64,000 nucleotides of DNA from Nansenia antarctica (GCA_963989245.1 OZ022341.1:58900031-58964030); one strand, 5' to 3'; positions 12,036 through 24,900 are shown, counted from the stretch's first letter. Notes: generated by a model not told the origin, from the letters alone. A program made the numbers and translations.

Positions 12036-12929
12036 ATGGCATCCTCGGCCATGCAGATCCTCGCCTTCGCCCTGGCGCTGGTGGGTGTCCTGGGTGCCAC
12101 CGTGGCCACGCTGCTGCCCAACTGGAAGGTGAGTGCTGATGTGGGCTCCAACATCATGACCGCCATCTCCCAGATGCAAGGGCTGTGGATGGACTGCACC
12201 TGGTACAGCACCGGCGTCTTCAGCTGCACGCTGAAGTACTCCGTGCTGTCTCTCCCCGCTTACCTGCAGACTGCCCGGACCACCATGGTTCTGTCTTGCA
12301 TGATGGCTTGCCTGGGCCTCTGTCTCGCTGCCCTGGGGCTCAAATGCACCCGCTGGGGCGGCAGCCACCGAGCTAAGGGACACACGGCCATCGCTGCAGG
12401 CGGGTGCTTTGTCTTGGCTGGCATCCTCTGCCTGGTGCCCGCGTCCTGGTTCACCAACGAGGTAATAACCAACTTCTTGGACTCTAATGTGAGCAATAAA
12501 TATGAGCCTGGAGGGGCGGTGTATGTGACCTTCGTTTCTGCCGGGTTCCTCTTGGCTGGGGGTGTGATCTTTTGTTTGTCATGTCCTGGAAAAAGAGAGG
12601 GACCGGTGGACTCCGCATCCTCCGCCCACCCTGACAAACTAATGCAGCAGCAGCTGTACCAGGAGCAGCTACACCGTGACCAGCTACAACGTGAACAACT
12701 GCAACGGGAGCAGCAGAGCCGTGAACAGCAGACGCTTCAAGAGCAGCCATGCCGCGAGCAGCTACATCGCGACAACATTGCCCAAGATAAGGTCCAACAG
12801 GATGATACTCAGCAGGAGAAGCCACTACAGGAGAAGCTCCGCCAGGACCAGGAACAGCAGTACTACTCTCCTTCAAGAGTCCCTCCAAAAGACGTCAGGG
12901 CCGGCTACACTCTGCAGGACTACGTTTAG
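12036..12929 (+). CDS. cldn20: Claudin-20, tight-junction membrane protein with extended C-tail
   Basis: A single-exon gene for a 297-aa claudin, a four-pass tight-junction strand protein. The start is the ATG at 12036 (A at -3, G at +4); the in-frame GTG at 12018 is not a plausible start. The claudin signature W30...G49-L50-W51...C54...C64 is intact in the first extracellular loop. Four hydrophobic segments lie at about residues 8-27, 80-101, 118-140 and 160-185. The protein ends in DYV, a PDZ-binding terminus typical of claudins. LLPNWKV, GLWMDCTWYSTG, NFLD and EPGGA match my memory of human CLDN20, and the neighbours agree. The human protein is about 219 aa; here about 70 residues of Gln/Arg/Glu-rich repeat (residues about 203-275) are inserted before the conserved end. 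No intron is seen in the coding part. Confidence 0.94.
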   Translation: MASSAMQILAFALALVGVLGATVATLLPNWKVSADVGSNIMTAISQMQGLWMDCTWYSTGVFSCTLKYSVLSLPAYLQTARTTMVLSCMMACLGLCLAALGLKCTRWGGSHRAKGHTAIAAGGCFVLAGILCLVPASWFTNEVITNFLDSNVSNKYEPGGAVYVTFVSAGFLLAGGVIFCLSCPGKREGPVDSASSAHPDKLMQQQLYQEQLHRDQLQREQLQREQQSREQQTLQEQPCREQLHRDNIAQDKVQQDDTQQEKPLQEKLRQDQEQQYYSPSRVPPKDVRAGYTLQDYV

Positions 12930-15614
12930 TTCCTAAAGCCTGCTCTCGTTCGTGGGGTGAGAATGCTATGGACTTTCTACTGAGGCTCCTTGACTGCCTT
13001 TGTGAGAGGAAAAGTGTGGACAGAAAATTCAGGGGGGGAGGAGGAGAATGGTAATGACTTTGACAGCCTTATCTCCCCCTCTCATCTGTTCTCTCTCTCT
13101 ACGGCGAGCACAAGCGGTAAAGGTACTCCCGTAGTGTTGGAAAAGGGAGCTTGTGGATCCAGAATACTCAGTCCAATTTCTTGACTGCTGCTGTGGGTGA
13201 AATGACATGAGGGTATAGGGGAAGGTGAGAGGGACAGAGAGAGGAGTCATAGAAATGCACAGCAAACGTACTGTAAATCCGGTGAAAAGTTCCATTACAA
13301 ACGTATGTAGAGGCTTTTCAATACCAAAGGATTAAATAAGAAAAAAAAGTGCTGATAATTAGCTGCTAATGATAACATCAGAACTTATTGCATTATAATC
13401 TGTCAATCTACATGAAAAAGGAAAATGTAAAAGCCATTGTTAGCAAGCTTGTGTCGTTTAGAACCCATCCGCCTTGTGAGACTAAATAATCATATTATTA
13501 AATCATCCATAATCATATTTCTGAAGCTTAAAAGACTGATGATTGATATTCAGCCTAAGCATGCTATCTGAAGCTTGTTAATAATGCAGTCAGTGGAATG
13601 CTGCGTAGTTATTAAGAAAATAGCTACCAAAAGCTTGTGCCTAAAAAAGTGTAAAATACTCATATTTTCCAACTGTTTGTAAAGCAGCGTTCAGGAAGAC
13701 AAAGAGCAAAGGGGGTTCAGATCCAAACAAACACAATCCATACATCCAGTCCATCTCTTCTTGTGAGTCATGCTGAGGAATGAGGTATATGACAGCACAG
13801 CCTGCCTGAGATCATGATGCTCTTTGCTTTCCCATTATCCTCTTGTTACAGCTGAATGCACACTACTCATTTACTACACACATCCCCCAACCCCCCTCCT
13901 CTCACACACAAGCATGCACACACTGCGCTCGAACACATACACACACAAAACACACATAACGTACACTCTGTCCTCCCGTTTTCTCTAGCTGCGAGGGTAA
14001 TAAGGTCTTGTAGCCAATCAACTTTACAGTGTGTGTCCGTGTGTCATTGCTGCAGGGGGCCATAGCTGTAAGGCCTGTTCTTTGGCCAGTGGTACTGTCA
14101 GACTGCGTTCCCCTGTTGTTGACAGAGGGTAATAGAGGCTTCTGGCCCCAACCTGCCGACTGCCCTCCTCGAGGGGGCCTGGGCCTCACAAAAGCATTTA
14201 CTGTAACCTCAACCATCATCTAATTCAAATGTTTTTGTTTATCATTATCAACAAAAAAATTCAAAAGAAAATTCAGCTTAAAAGTGGTTTTAAAATCTGT
14301 CATGCTGAGTTGAAAATGGTACATTGATCCCAGGCATGAGCCTTGATTGCAGTGCTGCTCTTGTTGTGGTTTAAGACATGGCTCAATAGCTCGAGATTTC
14401 TGCTTTTTACGGCACATTTTTGTGTCCCACATATTTGCCTCACATACGCTCCTTTTTTGTTGTTGTACCTGTGAGAGAAATAACTACAAGGGCTCCTCTG
14501 GGGAAAAGTTAAATAATGTTATTGTTTGTGTTTGACTTTCCCAAAGAGAATGTCGTTAAATTGAATCTAGCACTGAAAGAAAAGTCTAAGTATAGTGTAT
14601 CAGAGAACAAAAAGATTCACTGTGCTCTTCACAAATTCACACATCTCATGTTTAAATCATGTAATAAAAAGTGTATGTAATGCAAAATAATGGTTTATAG
14701 GATAGATTGTGCTTTTGTTCTTCAAAAATGCACTTTTAAATTAAATATGGGTAATTGAAATGTTTTTCTTTGGTTTGTTTCATTTAGATTCAGGGCATCT
14801 TTTTTTTTATTAATGTGTAGGCCTATCTCCAGTGGATTTCAGGTTCAAGATTATGCTTTTACATTAACAACAATCCACAAGAAATTTAAACTTGACCTAT
14901 TGCTACAGTATATTTAAGAATGTTTTCATTGTTATTCATCTGAATAAGAGCTCTGATGAGCTGTCAAATTGTTCTGTAACAAATGTTGGAGAGTGAAGCA
15001 TGCTACAATGGAGATGAATTGAATGTGCATAATTTTAACACAACATCATGATTGCAATAGTTGTCTGCCTCGCTCTCGTAACGATGGATGTGTTTGGGTT
15101 GAAAGTGTGAAATGCTGGCAAAGAAGCTATTGTCTTTATACATGTGGCAACAATGCAAAGCCTGTATTATTAAAGCAAAAGTTTGTACTGTGCAAAGCAA
15201 ATTAAGTTGTTGTTTTTTCACTAGGCCTTTACAATTTGTACCAAAAATACTAAGAAATTCATTCAAGTGCATTTTTAAAATTTTAAAATTATAAAAGGCT
15301 GTGATCAAACTGACACATGTTGTTTCCTCTCCTCTCTAGCTGCCATAGTGGATTCACAGCTTTCCCCATAAGGAAAAAAACCACATCATCAGATTCTGTA
15401 AAACTTGAAACACTCCTTTCATGTTGCATGCTCTTTGTTGCCTGTCCGTGGTCTGACTTCTAACATCAACAGATAACAGGAGCATGTGATAAGGCATGAC
15501 AGGCAATGGGTGTTGCTGGGAGTCAGGGGAGTCCAAATGAGAATCTGCATTACTCTTCCAGTGGGTTAAACCATGCGTCAAATTAGCTCAATTCACACAG
15601 CTGAGCACCCCCAA

Positions 15615-15691
<77 letters not shown>

Positions 15692-15985
15692 CATTTATGG
15701 CTCGTCATCTCATGCCCCTTTAATTAATCAAATTACACTCATTTAAGGATATATATATATATTTTTTTTTTACATTCTGTGTTTGAAAAAGTGCATTGAA
15801 AGGGAATTTATTTATGTTTGAGTCAGTAATTAGTCATTGTCATTGACTGCATTCAGACCACAGCTCTGTGAGTTTGGATAATCCTCTATGTGGCCTGATC
15901 TGATGTAACACTATCACAGAGAGCACAGGGATACTGACATCAATTACAAGATGATCTTCCTTACATTGTATCTCCTTGTCAAGCC
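12930..15985. other. cldn20 3' flank, no further gene recognised
   Basis: AT-rich sequence with candidate poly(A) signals ATTAAA at 13331-13336 and AATAAA at 14663-14668; which one cldn20 uses cannot be told. Short CA-rich frames near 13856-14065 are not genes. A CA microsatellite lies at 15617-15690. Confidence 0.5.
15617..15690. repeat. CA microsatellite
   Basis: About 37 uninterrupted CA units. Confidence 0.97.
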
Positions 15986-16068
15986 AATTACAGTTTTTCT
16001 CTATGGCTTAGCCTTTAACACGTTTTCTCAAAGCATAGCTGATTCTCAAAATGAATTTTTGGCGTCAA

Positions 16069-16070
16069 AT

Positions 16071-16125
<55 letters not shown>
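16069..16125. repeat. CA microsatellite inside the transposon relic
   Basis: About 28 uninterrupted CA units inside the left end of the Tc1/mariner relic. Confidence 0.97.
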
Positions 16126-16127
<2 letters not shown>

Positions 16128-17479
16128 TCAAATGAATAGATACTTCTAAGAACACTGATGTGCTCAATGGAAAACACTATGATCAGCTGAAAACACTACT
16201 ATGATAGGATTATCAGTAGGCCTTTTGCATTTTCAGTGTTACACTACATACATACAGTAGCCTGTTATAAACTGTTATGTTTTCGTACTCAAATATAAAA
16301 CACACAAATACAAGAATAGAATGTTTTTAAATTCTGAAATACTAACTGTATACATCTAAGCAAACAGTTGGATTTCTAAAACGTTCTTCATACAGAACAA
16401 ACAATAGCACATTTTAAATAAGCCTTCTGCATATACTGTAAAGAAAAAGAAAATGACAGGCATCCTGCCTTTCGTTTCTGTCTGGCCACAGGACCTCATC
16501 GGCATCAGAGGCAATGTTCTCCCTGGCCAAGCAGCGGGGAAAGTATCGCCTGGCATGACTGTGACAGACTTTCTGTCTGTAAAGCGTTCTTGGGTTTGTG
16601 AAAGGCCCTACATAAAACCAATATATTATTATTATTATTATTATGACGAATAAAGCGGTGTCCAAGCATGACCAAGTTCAAAAAGCGGTATAAAAACATG
16701 GTTTTCACCAGGTACGAGGAGGAAGAAGGGCTTTCACCAGTTGTTTTCACAGATTATTTGTTTATTTACATTATCTGTTTTCTATTGTTGGTAAATATGT
16801 AAATAAATTTGATTTAATTTAAAAAAAAGATTATATTAATATTGAAGTCAACTGCAGATTATTAATTATTAATCTCTGATTATTGGAGAAGGGGTAGGAT
16901 TAAATAAACTTATGCTTCTTCCTACTCCTTTTTGGACATGTTAAGTAAATAGTGTTTTTTTGTTTTGTTTTGTCTTTTGTTGTTATAACTATTTCTTTTT
17001 TCACATGTTCGAAATAAAGCTTTCATTCATTCATTCATTCATTCATTCATTCAATCAATCCAGCCCTGATATACTTGAGCAGCTATATCACCGTCCGCCA
17101 TTACTTGTAGAATGGGTATGCGCTCATGGGGCCTGCGTTCATTATACCTTCCAACGCTTCCAAGCTGAATAAAGACTGGTGGCAGATGAAGAACGGAAAA
17201 ACATGGGTGGTCGATGAACCAGTTGCGGACCAGAGCAGCCCGGTGGAAACGTATGTTTGTCCCAGATGACAACGTACCTGGGCTGTTGTAAGTGATGAGA
17301 TGGGCACTGTTGTCGGGGTCGAATGGTGATGGAGGACGACTTGGTGATTTATAGCTGCGCACGTGGTGATGTTCCCTCCTCGCTGGCCAGGAACCTCAAC
17401 AATATCATGCTGGCCGATCAGATGACGTCCTTTTTTTTCATCAACCTGGTCAATCAAAGGGGCCCAAATCTCATCAGAG

Positions 17480-17740
17480 GTAATTCGTGAGTTTAGAACT
17501 ATAAGGTTCTATCTCCGTTTAGGGTAGTTCAGAGATATTGAGCGTCAAAGTTTTTACATCCCATTATGTTTTGTGAGATGGAACCTTTGTATTTGATTAA
17601 TTACTAACTCAAAAATTTCAACATTTTAAAAATAACACCACACAGGCATTAATAAACACCTAATGGATCAGATTATGTAAAAAAACTCAATTTTGACAAA
17701 AATGGAGATAGAACCTTATAATTCTAACGTCACGAATTGC
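17480..17740. mobile_element. Small MITE with about 37-bp terminal inverted repeats
   Basis: The left end (AATTCGTGA, then ATAAGGTTCTATCTCC, 17480-17517) is the inverted complement of the right end (GGAGATAGAACCTTATAATT, then TCACGAATT, 17702-17740), with about three mismatches. No coding frame is inside. The target duplication is not clear, so the superfamily is open. Confidence 0.7.
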
Positions 17741-18059
17741 TCTCTCCTAGGTCAGTCTTGGTTGTCCTTTCGCTCTTACTCGTCCTCCTCCTCCTCTGAC
17801 TCTCACACCTCTCGCTCTACCGTTCTCTGCAAAGTTGGCATCCATTGTTCTCCAACACAGGAGAGCTCATCTTCTATTGCTAAAGCTATGATTGCTAATT
17901 CAAAAGCAATAGGTGTTTGCCTATAAGAGGATATAGAGATATGTTTATCAAGGAACATTATGCCAAATGTAGAGAATTGTGTGTTTAGTGTTTTGTTAAC
18001 TGTGTGGTTTAGAACTACAAAATGAGTGAAAAGCAGGAAATGTGTTTGTATTTCTGCAG

Positions 18060-18279
18060 AATAGGCTAGGTGCACGATCTCCACTACTTCCTGAAAGGCA
18101 GCTTGCATGAACATTATCCTGTCTCACTCTATTGGTTTAATTGATTAATCAGCTGTGCAGTAAACCGTTGGAACACACAGTGCACAGCTGATTAATCAAT
18201 TAAACCAATACAAAGAGACAGGATATGTTCATGCAAGCTGCCTTTCAGGAAGTAGTGGAGATCGTGCACCTAGCCTATT
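18060..18279. mobile_element. Fold-back element with near-perfect arms of about 95 bp
   Basis: The left arm (18060-18158) starts AATAGGCTAGGTGCACGATC and its inverse closes the element at 18279. A spacer of about 20 bp (GTAAACCGTTGGAACACAC) separates the arms, which differ by only a few indels and substitutions. It splits a sequence (AGAA/TTGGTGTGAG) that is intact in the related copy near 19330. Part of the same element is at about 37770-37857, inside another transposon. Confidence 0.8.
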
Positions 18280-19037
18280 GGTGTGAGATAAGGCACACGA
18301 GTTTCAGGTTTTGGTCATTGTGTTTCAACTTCCGATGTTGTATGTGTGAAAGTGATTGAGAAAAACTGTATCAAGGCCTGTAAGGGTGTATTTACAAGAG
18401 AGTATAAGAGTATATTTACATGAGAATTACCAGAGGAAACAACAAACATCATTCATCAAATTAATCCAGCCTGGCAACATAAACAGGCTCAGTAGGAAGG
18501 TCTTCTCTCTGCCAGCCATCCGTTACCTTTTACGGCATGACATTATGTTGCTGTTGTTTTCTCAATGTGTGGCCTTGGCCTACCGCCATCATTGGATTCA
18601 ACGCATTCAAATGGAATTACCTGTGTTGTGCAGCTCTCAGCATCACTCTTTTTCTCATCCATCCATAGTCTCTCTTGCCAAACGCACGGAGCTCCGCTCC
18701 ACCAACCGTCTGTGTCTGTGGGGTAGACCAAGCTTATTTCACCTAAGAGAATTATTTACAACTACAAGCCTCAATTTCTGAAGGAAAGACATAATAGGAC
18801 TATGTTTGTGTGCGAAGAAGAGAAGGGCCTATGGAACTGAGCTACTTCCAAGGCTTGAAGACATTTATTTACACATATCGACTGGCAAGTTTCATTCAGT
18901 GTTTTAGCTATAAAACATAAAAATTCCCTCTCAAGAGGGTACTTGATGAATGGAGGAAAAGTTGAATAAAAGTCATTAGGTGCCCCTTTTTTTTCACCCC
19001 TGCCCTTCAAACAGCCTGAGTCCGCCACTGAATCCAG

Positions 19038-19417
19038 CCCTGATATACTTCAGATATATTTCAACACAGGAGAGCTCACCTTTGGCCCTTTTATTGCAAT
19101 AGCTATGATTTCTAATTGAAAAGCAATAGCTGTTTGCCCATATGAGGAGTGTGATTGTGTGGTTTGAGTTTAACATTCTGAATGGTAGTGTTTTCCATGT
19201 GAACACACAAGAGATTTTACCAAGGAAGAGTGTGCCAAATGTAGAGAATTGTATTTAGTGTTTTGTTAACTGTGTGGTTTAGAGCTGCAAAATGAGTGGT
19301 AAGCAAGAAATGTGTTTGTCATTGTGAAGAATTGGTGTGAGATAAAATACACCAGTTACAGGTTTTGGTCATTGTGTTTGAGGTTCCGATGTGTTAAAGC
19401 GATAGAGAAAAACGGTA
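19038..19417 (-). mobile_element. Tc1/mariner relic, right-end fragment
   Basis: This stretch repeats the right-end sequence of the 15986-18372 element (from AACACAGGAGAGCTCA to AAAGCGATAGAGAAAAACGG) without the fold-back insertion. It is also the inverse of 5096-5290. It is a truncated third copy of the family. Confidence 0.65.
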
Positions 19418-20749
19418 ATATGGGCTCTGAAATACAGTAGCATATTGTCTTCTTCTCGTACCTTAGACATGATACCAGTGCCCCCTACAGGCTGAATTGT
19501 GTGATTACAGCTATTGTGCTCGTTGTCTCTGTCTGAGGCCACAGGTATCACTTCTCCACGGAACTCACAGGTGTTGAAACGATGCTTCTGATCAACATCA
19601 CAAAAATCAAAAAATTATTAGGGTTACTACGTTTTTTGTTTTTGTTTTTACCAAGGATCTCTATTGAATATAGGAAACTTCTGTGGACTTGGATTATTTT
19701 TGAGGATTGGAGAGTCAGACATTTTTGCTCCGCCACCATAGTGGCTATTCCATAGGAAAGGAATTAACCATTACACATGGATATGCTGTTTTTCATATAC
19801 TGTCATCCAACACTAAGGTAGAATTCATCCAGTGTCTTTATATTTTGTATTATTCATCTAATGTTTATTCAGATGTCTTTATCATATCCTTTTCTGATTG
19901 TTTGTCTTTTCATGGGTGCATGGATTGACTGTGTATCATTTTGCAGCTAGGGTCAAGTTCATGCACATGATCCATAATATCATCCTCCTGATATGTCATT
20001 GGAACACCTGTTTCCAGTCCTGGTGGCCACTCATGGATTTCCCAGGGAATAGCTAGGTGACCTTGGATGACATGGTTGTAAGAACACAACTCTTGGATTC
20101 AATTTGGGTTCAAACTGTATGAGTTGGTCGCAATATGACATGATAATGATTTTCTTGCCAGGATAAGCCAATCTCAAGACATTGATTTTGGTGTCTGGTG
20201 GTACCTGCATTGAGCAGCCTTTGTCAGTCTACCAGTTAGAAAGACATAAACATTATAATTGCCTGTCTTAATATTGTTCAAGGTCTTTCTGGATTTGTGG
20301 ACTGGATCTCTCCATCTCTTTATATCCCAGGAACTTCCGAAATCAGGGTGGTTATTGTGAGCATGATGGTGGGAACAGTCATGTATACCCTAGTTCCTGC
20401 AACAACAACAACAAAAACTGCACTACCAAGCATTTCCAACCCTAGCCAAAAAGTGTTTGAAGACACGGTACACAAGTGTCATTAGTATCAGGTACATCAA
20501 TATATTTGTTTGCGGATAGTGATGTGATGTACACTATTTCTGTTTTGAATATTTTAGTATGTTTTTGGTGTTATACCAATTCCCACTAGAGGGCAGTGGA
20601 GACTTACTATTCAGTCTGTAAGGAGAATGTGAGATAGTTATCGTCTGCCTGGCAATCTCCAGCACAGCTCACACAATGAACAGACTTTCCACAGCCGGTT
20701 ATGATGTTGCTTTTACTCTTAGTCTGTTTAGTGCTCTTTTATCTCTTTA
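19418..20749. other. Intergenic stretch, no gene recognised
   Basis: No coding exon seen. It contains the CTCF-like motif at 20583-20596 and a short (CAA)n near 20400. Confidence 0.5.
20583..20596 (+). promoter_or_regulatory. Consensus CTCF-core motif
   Basis: CCACTAGAGGGCAG matches every position of the vertebrate CTCF core consensus CCASYAGRKGGCRS. It lies between cldn20 and arid1b, where a boundary could be useful, but a single motif does not prove binding. Confidence 0.45.
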
Positions 20750-21900
20750 GGCTTCGGGCTAACAGCTGCTCGCCCTGCTTGGAGTAAGGCCACAGCACCA
20801 GAACGGAGGAAGATGGTGGTGGAGGAAGTACGCCATCAGGAGGAGGCTGGAAGATGGGCCAAGGCAGTCTCTCTTGCCAAGCAGGGACAGTGGATGCGAT
20901 GGGACAGTGTGGAGAGGAGGAAGATTAGCTGGAAGGACATGTGGGCCATGGAAGCGAGGCAGTTGAGCTTTATTATCAGAGCTACATACGACGTCCTTCC
21001 AACACCAGTTAACCTTGGCCAGTGGTATGGTGAAGACCCGGGGTGTGCCCTTTGTTCCACGCCAGCCACCCTCAGGCACATTCTTTCAGGATGCAAAACT
21101 AGTCTCGCCCAAGGACGCTACACGTGGCGTCACAACCAAGTCCTGAAAATCTTTGCATCCACCCTGGAGGACAAACGAGCTGCCACCAACTCCCTACCGC
21201 CATCAGCATCCAACCACCAACAGGCAATTACCTTTGTCCGTGAGGGGGCAAAGGTTACCAGGAGCAGCTCGACACCATCTGAGCGAGGCCAGCTACGGTT
21301 GGCCCGCGACTGGAAGATGCTGACTGATATTGGACGACAGCTTGTGTTTCCTAAAGAGATCGCCATAACCACCCTGAGACCTGACTTGGTTCTCTGGTCC
21401 CCTTCTCTAAAAAAGGTGTACATTATTGAACTAACCGTACCCTGGGAGAACGCAGTGGATGAAGCTTACGAGCGGAAACATCTACGCTATGCTGAGCTCG
21501 CCGCCGAAGCACAACACCGCGGCTGGAACACTGAAGTCCGCCCAGTGGAGGTGGGGTGCAGAGGGTTTGTGGCAAGATATACCACCAGATTGTTTACAGA
21601 CCTGGGAATCAGAGGCCAAAGCCTGCGTTCAGCCATCAAAGCTGCATCGGAAGCAGCTGAAAGAAGCAGCCAGTGGCTTTTTATGAGAAGGAAAGATCCC
21701 TGCTGGGCCCCGAAGTAGCCAACCAGAAGGTATGCGGTCAGCTTAGGCCTGACTCAGGGAAAAGGACGCCCCTGCCTTGCATAGTCTCATGAGACGTCAG
21801 CCATTCTCATGACGAATTAGGATTGACGCAAGTTCAGGGCTGATCCCCCTGAGCTGGCCACCTCTGGCGAGGGTGTATAGTGTGATGGCCGAAACACCCC
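20750..21900 (+). mobile_element. 3' end of an R2-like (restriction-like endonuclease) non-LTR retrotransposon
   Basis: An open frame of about 320 codons (20753-21718, TAG) encodes the C-terminal part of a non-LTR retrotransposon ORF. It contains a CCHC zinc knuckle CALCSTPATLRHILSGC (C-x2-C-x7-H-x4-C) at about 21044-21094. A PD-(D/E)XK-type endonuclease follows, with RPDLVLW at about 21376 and, 13 residues after the Asp, ELTVPWE at about 21428. The reverse transcriptase is absent, so the copy is 5'-truncated at about 20750. A 3' UTR-like tail continues to about 21900. The frame is unbroken, which suggests a fairly recent insertion. Clade (R2, NeSL or relative) is not decided. Confidence 0.85.
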
Positions 21901-24900
21901 ATGACCTGGAGGAACACTACTGATGATGCGTCCGAAATTAAACCTAACCCCAGCCCCCCCCCCCCCCGCATGAATCACTCACCACCAAGACGGCACACAC
22001 ACACACACTCTCACGTACGTGCCTGCACAAAGGAATTTACATCTTATCCTGTGTTTCATAAAACCAAATCAATCGAATGTGGAAGGGGGTACGGCAAATA
22101 AGCCAAGTCATGAGACTCTTATGAGGTCATTGTCCTTACCTTTTTTCATCTGTTAATGAAATGTTCATACATCTCTCGTAGATGGTGAGCCAGAGACTAC
22201 TGCTTCCACTTTGGATGATGTTGAAACAGAACCGTCTAAGTGATATGGTTTCTGCGGGATTCAAAGGTCCTTACTGAGGGCAATTAAGGTTGAAGCCCTC
22301 ATCACTATCTTGTAAGACTTTTTCTCTTTTTGAAATTGTGCTTTGTAAATCAGCCCTATCAACATGGTTTATATAGCAGGGCACTAGTGCTAATGAAGGA
22401 ATGTTAGGAATTGGAGAGAACACAGAGCATTCATATAACTTATCAGTTCTATGCTGGAGACAAAGCTCTCTCTAACTGGAAAGGAAAAAAACCTTTGCAT
22501 GTTTAAGATGTAGCATGTAGGTAGCTTTGTTCGTTGCTGCCCTCTTTGGTGACACCAAAAATCAGAAAACCTACAATACGCTACTTTTTCTATAGCGGCA
22601 AATGTGTGCATATCCACAAAACGTACGAATGGTAAGTAAAGGCCAGTGCTGGGCCATGACACCAGGTTCTAGAAAGTGCCTTGTCTGGACCAAAACAGTG
22701 CTCTTATGAACATTCTTAATCATGCGATCTCATTCCTTGATCGTTACCAATTTATTATAGCCATTTAGCACAGTTTTAGAGCTCAATTCTACTTTCCACA
22801 AGGTTTATTTAATGAAAATGTTCACTTAAGCTGTTGAGTCGAGGTTTTATTTGACCTGCCTGCTGACATTATTTGACCACTTTCAGACACTGATGAATTG
22901 GCGACCAAGAACAGACAAACCTCCTCTACAAGACATGTTTTATAGTGTTATATTGGCCTTCATTACAGATCGTCCCTTTTTTATATACATGTCCTTTTAT
23001 TGTCTTGTTTTATATATTACATTGAGAATGTCAATTTCACGCAAATTCCAGCAAAAATATAATTTCCAGTTATTACTTATTTTAATGTGTTTACAGACAA
23101 CCTTGCAGATATTTGATCAGACATACTAACATTCAAGATATATATATATTTTCTTGTGGCTAGGTCTGCAGCTCTTGAAGTCAGTCCACTTACCTGGAGC
23201 ATTTCTTCCACTGAGTCCCTCTAGCCATCTCCCTCTCAGAGCTCTTAGGGAGGACAGTGCGTCTACCAGTATGTCACCTGTGTTAAACTCTACTCTGATT
23301 TACAGTTCACGCCAGGAGTGGTGAGCAGTGAGGGGATGTTGAGAGGTTGTTTTCCTTGCCAAGCATTCACAGACAACCACTATACATGTGTACTACATCT
23401 GCGTAACAACAAGACACATAACAGAGATCCATCTGGTATTACAGCAGCTACCTGTCATCTTATAAATCATTCATCTCAGGCAGATTCAAGGAGAGAGTCC
23501 ATTTCAGTGTGTGCCAGAACAACTTAACACAGGTATCGACCCACCACTCTTGTGGTTGAATGATTCATGTTGATCCCTAATGGATTGAAAGATACAGGTT
23601 GTGACATGCTGGCTAGAATTGCTGTATGCAGACAAGAAGAGGATTGGTGTGGAGTTCATTGAGCATGACTATACTGTAGGGTCTTTCCATGGGTATACGT
23701 ATGACTGACTACCCAGGCAATGACTACCCAAGCAGAACACCGTACATGACAAATCAAATTACTCAAGAATCTAAATGACAGATTTTTTTGTTTAAAACTT
23801 TCTACCTTAGTAAGCAAAAGAACTGCAGAATATTAAACCTTGCAGAATATAAAGCCTGGCTACAATATTGTAACCATGTGCATCACACTCAATATGTCAG
23901 TGTCTACAGCATAGCTCATGTGTTTCAAAGGAAATCATGTCCACTGTACCCTCTCCTATTGTGGTAAAATTGCTTCTATGCGATGATCCACCCAAGATTG
24001 GATTTGATTTTGCAGCTCAGCGTTTTACGTTTTTGCCATACTAATCTTGGATACATTTCAGCCTCTCTCTGTGCACAGTAAGCAGAAAAAGAATACGTTT
24101 TCTGACTAGCTTGAAGGTCACATTTATGGAAATTATGGTCAGCTTGGTGATTTTAATTAAATGGATTGGGATTGATTCAGGCATGAATTATGTCACCCAT
24201 TGTATAACACTGATTGCTAGGCAACCCCCTTGTTAGTTCAGTAAGGCAGCTGCCAGTAAGAAAATTACAAGTTATTACAAAGTAATGAATTACTAATGAT
24301 GCACATCATTCCCTGATTATCGTTTGTGTTCTGCGTTTAAAGTAGTTTGAATGCTCAAATTAAGGGTATACATTAACTTTGCATTGCTCTTTCTATGTTT
24401 GACCATTACATAATCAGATGATGCTTTCTTGCAGGTGGGCTTATTTGTCTTTGATATACTGTAACTTATATATTGACATAGCAAAAGCAGTTTAATCACA
24501 AAAGTAGTGATTTTCATTCAACATACTGTACATGAGAAGAATCATATAAAAACCCTAAATTGAAGTCAAGGTTCAGAGATTATTTTACTACGATAGCATG
24601 CATTATATGAGACAAACATTGTGCCAAGTGTCAGATTTGAACCACATTGCAAGGTGGAGGACAGGGTCACGATGGAATGAGAAGCACTGATTGGTTTTCC
24701 ACAGATGACCTTGTGTTCATCAGGACTTCCTGATCTAAAGTTGTTCCTGCCAACAAGTTATTCATGCCAACAGCAAAAACAATGAATGTGGAATCATTCA
24801 GTTGTAGGATGTGGGTTACCTCAGGAGATAAGATTTAGCATTATCCTGCTATGTGACATGTCGCTATAAGCCTATAGCTTACACTACAGAATGGCTGCTC

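Larger units (their letters stand above)
15986..18372 (-). mobile_element. Tc1/mariner-superfamily (IS630-type) transposon relic with nested insertions
   Basis: The left end reads TACAGTTTTTCTCTATGGCT and the right end is a decayed inverse near 18355-18372. On the minus strand the transposase is readable in pieces: about 17457-17051 gives VPGQRGGNIT, LHHHST, FHRAALVRNWF and HPCFSVLHLPP across shifted frames, and 16560-16440 gives ARRYFPRCLARENI and DEVLWPD. About 480 bp of AT-rich retroelement tails, (ATT)n and (CATT)n split the two. A MITE (17480-17740) and a fold-back element (18060-18279) sit between the N-terminal part and the right end. The element is inactive. Confidence 0.7.

Noticed and set aside
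12030..12383. Minus-strand frames over the claudin exon (104-134 aa)
   Set aside because: They mirror the GC-rich coding exon of cldn20 and have no recognisable domain.
18356..18781. 141-aa frame next to the fold-back element
   Set aside because: It begins in a transposon end, has no recognisable domain and no supporting splice or poly(A) context.
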